A stretch of DNA of 64,000 nt from Ruminococcus flavefaciens ND2009 (GTDB lineage: Bacteria > Bacillota > Clostridia > Oscillospirales > Ruminococcaceae), in NCBI RefSeq assembly GCF_000621785.1, contig NZ_KK211346.1:449754-513753 (forward strand), written 5' to 3'. A program made the translations under genes and the position numbers. Below the pieces are notes generated by a model. It worked only from the letters and a program-made list of their open reading frames with translations, ran no database searches and was not told the DNA's origin. Below are positions 62,309 through 64,000 of this stretch, piece after piece. Position 1 is the stretch's first letter. Each line of letters begins with the position of its first letter.

Positions 62309-63106
62309 TTAATTCTCCGATCCGCCGATTTTAGAACGTCTCATAAGCAGGAATACTGCTGAGACACTAAGACCTATAAGAATACCGGCTACAGCAAGTA
62401 TTCCTCTTCTGTCGTAGCCTGTGTCCTCTACTGACGCTCCTGCTGTGGAAACATTTACCAGTTCTCCCCTGTTATTTCTCATAGCCAGAGTAAGAGAATC
62501 ATCAGAGATCTCATCAACAGTTACGTTAAGCCCCATTTCCTCAGCAGCTTCGGAAAGCGTTCCAACTATCTGGAGCTTCTGCTGGGACGGAGTCTGTTTC
62601 ATAAGGCTCCTGTACTCCTCTGGGCTGAGATTATCTATTATAGCCTGCTGCTGAGCAGGAGTAAAGCTTCTCACGTAAGCCATTTTTTCATCATAGGAAA
62701 GCTTGATGAACTCTTCCTTGCTGATCCTCGTGAAAGTTGATCCGTCACTTGCGGTAAGTGTGATACCGCCGTTCTGAGGAGTATCGGAAGGCGTATCTAC
62801 GGGGTCCGCAGCCTTTACTGTTGTTGTAACGGTGTTATTAGGCACCTGAGGGCCTGTAGTGATTATCTGTCCACCCGCCTCATGCAGCTTTGCAATTGCT
62901 TTATCGAGCCTCTCGGAAGGATAATCCTCGGGGTGAGAGTAGTACTCATTATAGCCTGCCTGTATATCCTCCTCGGAATAGCCGTAGGATCTGGCAACAG
63001 CCGCAACGTCATCCGCTGTAGTTGCATATGCCGACATGGAGAATTTAAGCATTCCCGTCGCCGCAGCAGCCGTACACAGCAGACCGATAATTGATCTTTT
63101 CAGCAT
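62309..63106 (-). CDS. secreted, C-terminally anchored protein, probable sortase substrate
   Basis: A 265-residue protein: signal peptide with cleavage after AYA (28), an extracellular region with a Pro/Thr-rich stretch (about 90-120) and a helical part, then VEDTG (226-230), a hydrophobic helix (about 235-254) and a basic tail RRSK. This is the layout of a cell-wall sorting signal, but the motif VEDTG differs from LPxTG. TAGGAGGG supports the ATG at 63106 over the longer frame. It is the first gene of the operon. No known domain recognised. Confidence 0.8.
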   Translation of the reverse strand: MLKRSIIGLLCTAAAATGMLKFSMSAYATTADDVAAVARSYGYSEEDIQAGYNEYYSHPEDYPSERLDKAIAKLHEAGGQIITTGPQVPNNTVTTTVKAADPVDTPSDTPQNGGITLTASDGSTFTRISKEEFIKLSYDEKMAYVRSFTPAQQQAIIDNLSPEEYRSLMKQTPSQQKLQIVGTLSEAAEEMGLNVTVDEISDDSLTLAMRNNRGELVNVSTAGASVEDTGYDRRGILAVAGILIGLSVSAVFLLMRRSKIGGSEN

Positions 63107-63136
63107 AGAATTCCCTCCTATCATTAATACTTATAT

Positions 63137-63165
63137 ATTATACCCGTTTTCACCATTTATGTCAA
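63137..63165 (-). promoter_or_regulatory. promoter of the sortase operon
   Basis: On the minus strand TTGACA (63160-63165), 17 bp, TATAAT (63137-63142): full consensus. Confidence 0.92.
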
Positions 63166-63173
63166 GAAAAATA

Positions 63174-63203
63174 AAAGCCCCTGCGATATTTCGCAGAGGC
63201 TTT
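63174..63203 (-). terminator. tRNA-Arg terminator
   Basis: AAAGCC and CTGCGA (63174-63186) pair with TCGCAG and GGCTTT (about 63190-63203), with a mismatch. The minus strand continues TTATTTTTC. Confidence 0.8.
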
Positions 63204-63210
63204 AGTCATA

Positions 63211-63287
63211 TGGCGTGCCTGGAGGGATTCGAACCCCCGACCTACTGGTTCGTAGCCAGTCACTCTATCCAGCTGAGCTACAAGCAC
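63211..63287 (-). tRNA. tRNA-Arg(ACG)
   Basis: On the minus strand a complete cloverleaf: acceptor GTGCTTG with CAGGCAC, D-arm, anticodon stem ACTGG/CCAGT with loop CTACGAA, anticodon ACG at 63251-63253, T-arm GGGGGTTCGAATCCCTCC and an encoded CCA end (63211-63213). Confidence 0.97.
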
Positions 63288-63306
63288 ATCATTTGACGAC
63301 TTTAAT

Positions 63307-63335
63307 ATTATATCATGTATAGAAGGAAAAGTCAA
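63307..63335 (-). promoter_or_regulatory. tRNA-Arg promoter
   Basis: On the minus strand TTGACT (63330-63335), 17 bp, TATAAT (63307-63312), with TGA before the -10. Confidence 0.88.
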
Positions 63336-63422
63336 GCCTGAATATCAAAAACGTCAAATTGCACTAATTTGTTCTGCAAAAGTTAGCATAATAACAGTTA
63401 ATATAAAAAGATGAAAAACGCC

Positions 63423-63451
63423 TTGACAATCATAGCAAAATTTGATATAAT
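63423..63451 (+). promoter_or_regulatory. tRNA-Lys promoter
   Basis: TTGACA (63423-63428), 17 bp, TATAAT (63446-63451), with TGA before the -10. Full consensus. Confidence 0.93.
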
Positions 63452-63463
63452 TAATTTTGTTGT

Positions 63464-63539
63464 GAGACATTAGCTCAGTCGGTAGAGCATACGCCTTTTA
63501 AGCGTAGGGTCGAGGGTTCAAATCCCTCATGTCTCACCA
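63464..63539 (+). tRNA. tRNA-Lys(TTT)
   Basis: Acceptor GAGACAT pairs with ATGTCTC; anticodon stem TACGC/GCGTA with loop CTTTTAA, anticodon TTT at 63497-63499; T-arm GAGGGTTCAAATCCCTC; discriminator A and encoded CCA at 63537-63539. Confidence 0.97.
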
Positions 63540-63546
63540 CATTATT

Positions 63547-63579
63547 ATCGCAGCTCAGATTACTGAGCTGCGATTTTTT
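63547..63579 (+). terminator. tRNA-Lys terminator
   Basis: ATCGCAGCTCAG (63547-63558) pairs perfectly with CTGAGCTGCGAT (63563-63574), followed by T residues. Confidence 0.95.
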
Positions 63580-63598
63580 ACTTTTATGTATAAAAAAG

Positions 63599-63622
63599 AA
63601 GGCAGCTCGGTAAAGCTGCCTT
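63599..63622 (-). terminator. terminator of the Spo0A-like gene
   Basis: AAGGCAGCT (63599-63607) pairs with AGCTGCCTT (63614-63622); the minus strand continues CTTTTTTATA. Confidence 0.85.
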
Positions 63623-63630
63623 TTCCGGTA

Positions 63631-63993
63631 TTACAGAAGATCCGAATAGTTTATCCTTATCCATTCGGATATGGTTGAGATAAATACGGAATTTGTGGGA
63701 ATATCATTCTCGCTCTGAAGTGTGTTCATAAAGATCACTTCTGCAAGTTCTTCATTATGACGGTACCAGCCTGACTTGATAGCGTGTCTTACCGCACGTT
63801 CTACCGAACACTCGGTAGTATGATAGGTCTCCGCCAGCTTAGAGTAAAGGTCTTTGCTGAAAACTGTCAGATTACCTTCTGAGGTCACACATATCAGTAT
63901 GCCGTCCCGCAGATAATGATAGCCCTTTGTGTTAGGAGAAATCCCAAGGTTTAATAGTGTTTTTACGATGATTGCTTCGACGTTTTTCTTCAT
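63631..63993 (-). CDS. stand-alone Spo0A C-terminal-domain protein
   Basis: A 120-residue protein that equals the DNA-binding domain of Spo0A, the sporulation master regulator: LLNLGISPNTKGYHYLRDGI, then LYSKLAETYHTTECSVERAVRHAIKSGW, the stretch that carries the recognition helix. The N-terminal receiver domain is missing, and a TAA (63994-63996) in frame directly before the ATG shows that no longer protein reads through here. The ribosome binding site would lie at or beyond the window edge. It probably binds Spo0A-like boxes without phosphorylation control, or is a fragment left after loss of sporulation. Confidence 0.85.
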   Translation of the reverse strand: MKKNVEAIIVKTLLNLGISPNTKGYHYLRDGILICVTSEGNLTVFSKDLYSKLAETYHTTECSVERAVRHAIKSGWYRHNEELAEVIFMNTLQSENDIPTNSVFISTISEWIRINYSDLL

Positions 63994-64000
63994 TTATTGA

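Noticed and set aside
63036..63296. ORF ending with GFEPPTYWFVASHSIQLSYKH on the plus strand
   Set aside because: It is the antisense reading of tRNA-Arg and a well known false protein; the tRNA cloverleaf on the minus strand explains the bases.

Overview
The window looks like a chromosomal segment of an anaerobic, fibre-degrading Clostridia species close to Ruminococcus (R. flavefaciens / R. champanellensis / R. albus type). The strongest pointer is a secreted family 9 glycoside hydrolase with a family 3 carbohydrate-binding module and a C-terminal type I dockerin, i.e. a cellulosome component. An E. hirae-type V-ATPase operon, a Na+-pump oxaloacetate decarboxylase, PPi-type phosphofructokinase and vestiges of sporulation (YunB, a free Spo0A DNA-binding domain) fit. 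Promoters are readable throughout: most transcription units start with a sigma-A promoter with 17-bp spacing, and many end in strong, often bidirectional, hairpin terminators. No prophage, IS element, CRISPR array or rRNA was seen.

Layout. 1-7 kb: two paralogous zinc-ribbon proteins with a small acidic membrane protein, then glmS, a HAD phosphatase, a SAM methyltransferase and yunB. 7-14 kb: a TetM/EF-G-like GTPase fused to a Rae1/YacP-type NYN nuclease, then the oadA-oadG-BCCP-oadB cluster and an alpha/beta hydrolase. 14-19 kb: glycolysis (pgk, a small membrane protein, tpiA, a membrane protein of unknown role, gpmI). 19-25 kb: apbE with two membrane partners resembling EetA/EetB, a short ORF, a corrinoid adenosyltransferase, a HAD phosphatase and PPi-PFK. 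24-28 kb: the dockerin-bearing GH9 enzyme and a YerC/YecD TrpR-like regulator. 28-39 kb: lon-ysxC-lysA, a radical SAM protein, shikimate kinase, a MinD-like ATPase with a divergent methylglyoxal-synthase-like protein, hisS-aspS-NUDIX. 39-48 kb: nine V-ATPase genes in the order ntpFIKECGABD. 48-52 kb: FkbM methyltransferase and PH-domain protein, then rpsO-pnp with a long structured leader. 52-64 kb (mostly minus strand): a GntR/ABC transporter operon, asnB-HD-pyrB, NUDIX-tyrosine recombinase, an aquaporin, a three-gene sortase operon, tRNA-Arg(ACG), tRNA-Lys(TTT) and the Spo0A-like protein.

How it fits together. Cellulose breakdown feeds glycolysis, much of which is here (PPi-PFK, TpiA, Pgk, GpmI). 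Oxaloacetate decarboxylase can export Na+, and the V-ATPase K ring carries the residues that bind Na+ in Enterococcus hirae, so the cell probably runs a Na+ economy. The most notable items are the GTPase-nuclease fusion; the MgsA-like protein lacking three active-site residues next to a MinD-like ATPase lacking its membrane helix; the pnp leader stem; a promoter-terminator-promoter arrangement before the V-ATPase; an aspartate carbamoyltransferase fused only to the zinc domain of PyrI; and a sortase operon whose putative substrate has a non-canonical sorting motif. Function calls rest on reading motifs by eye; no database search was possible.
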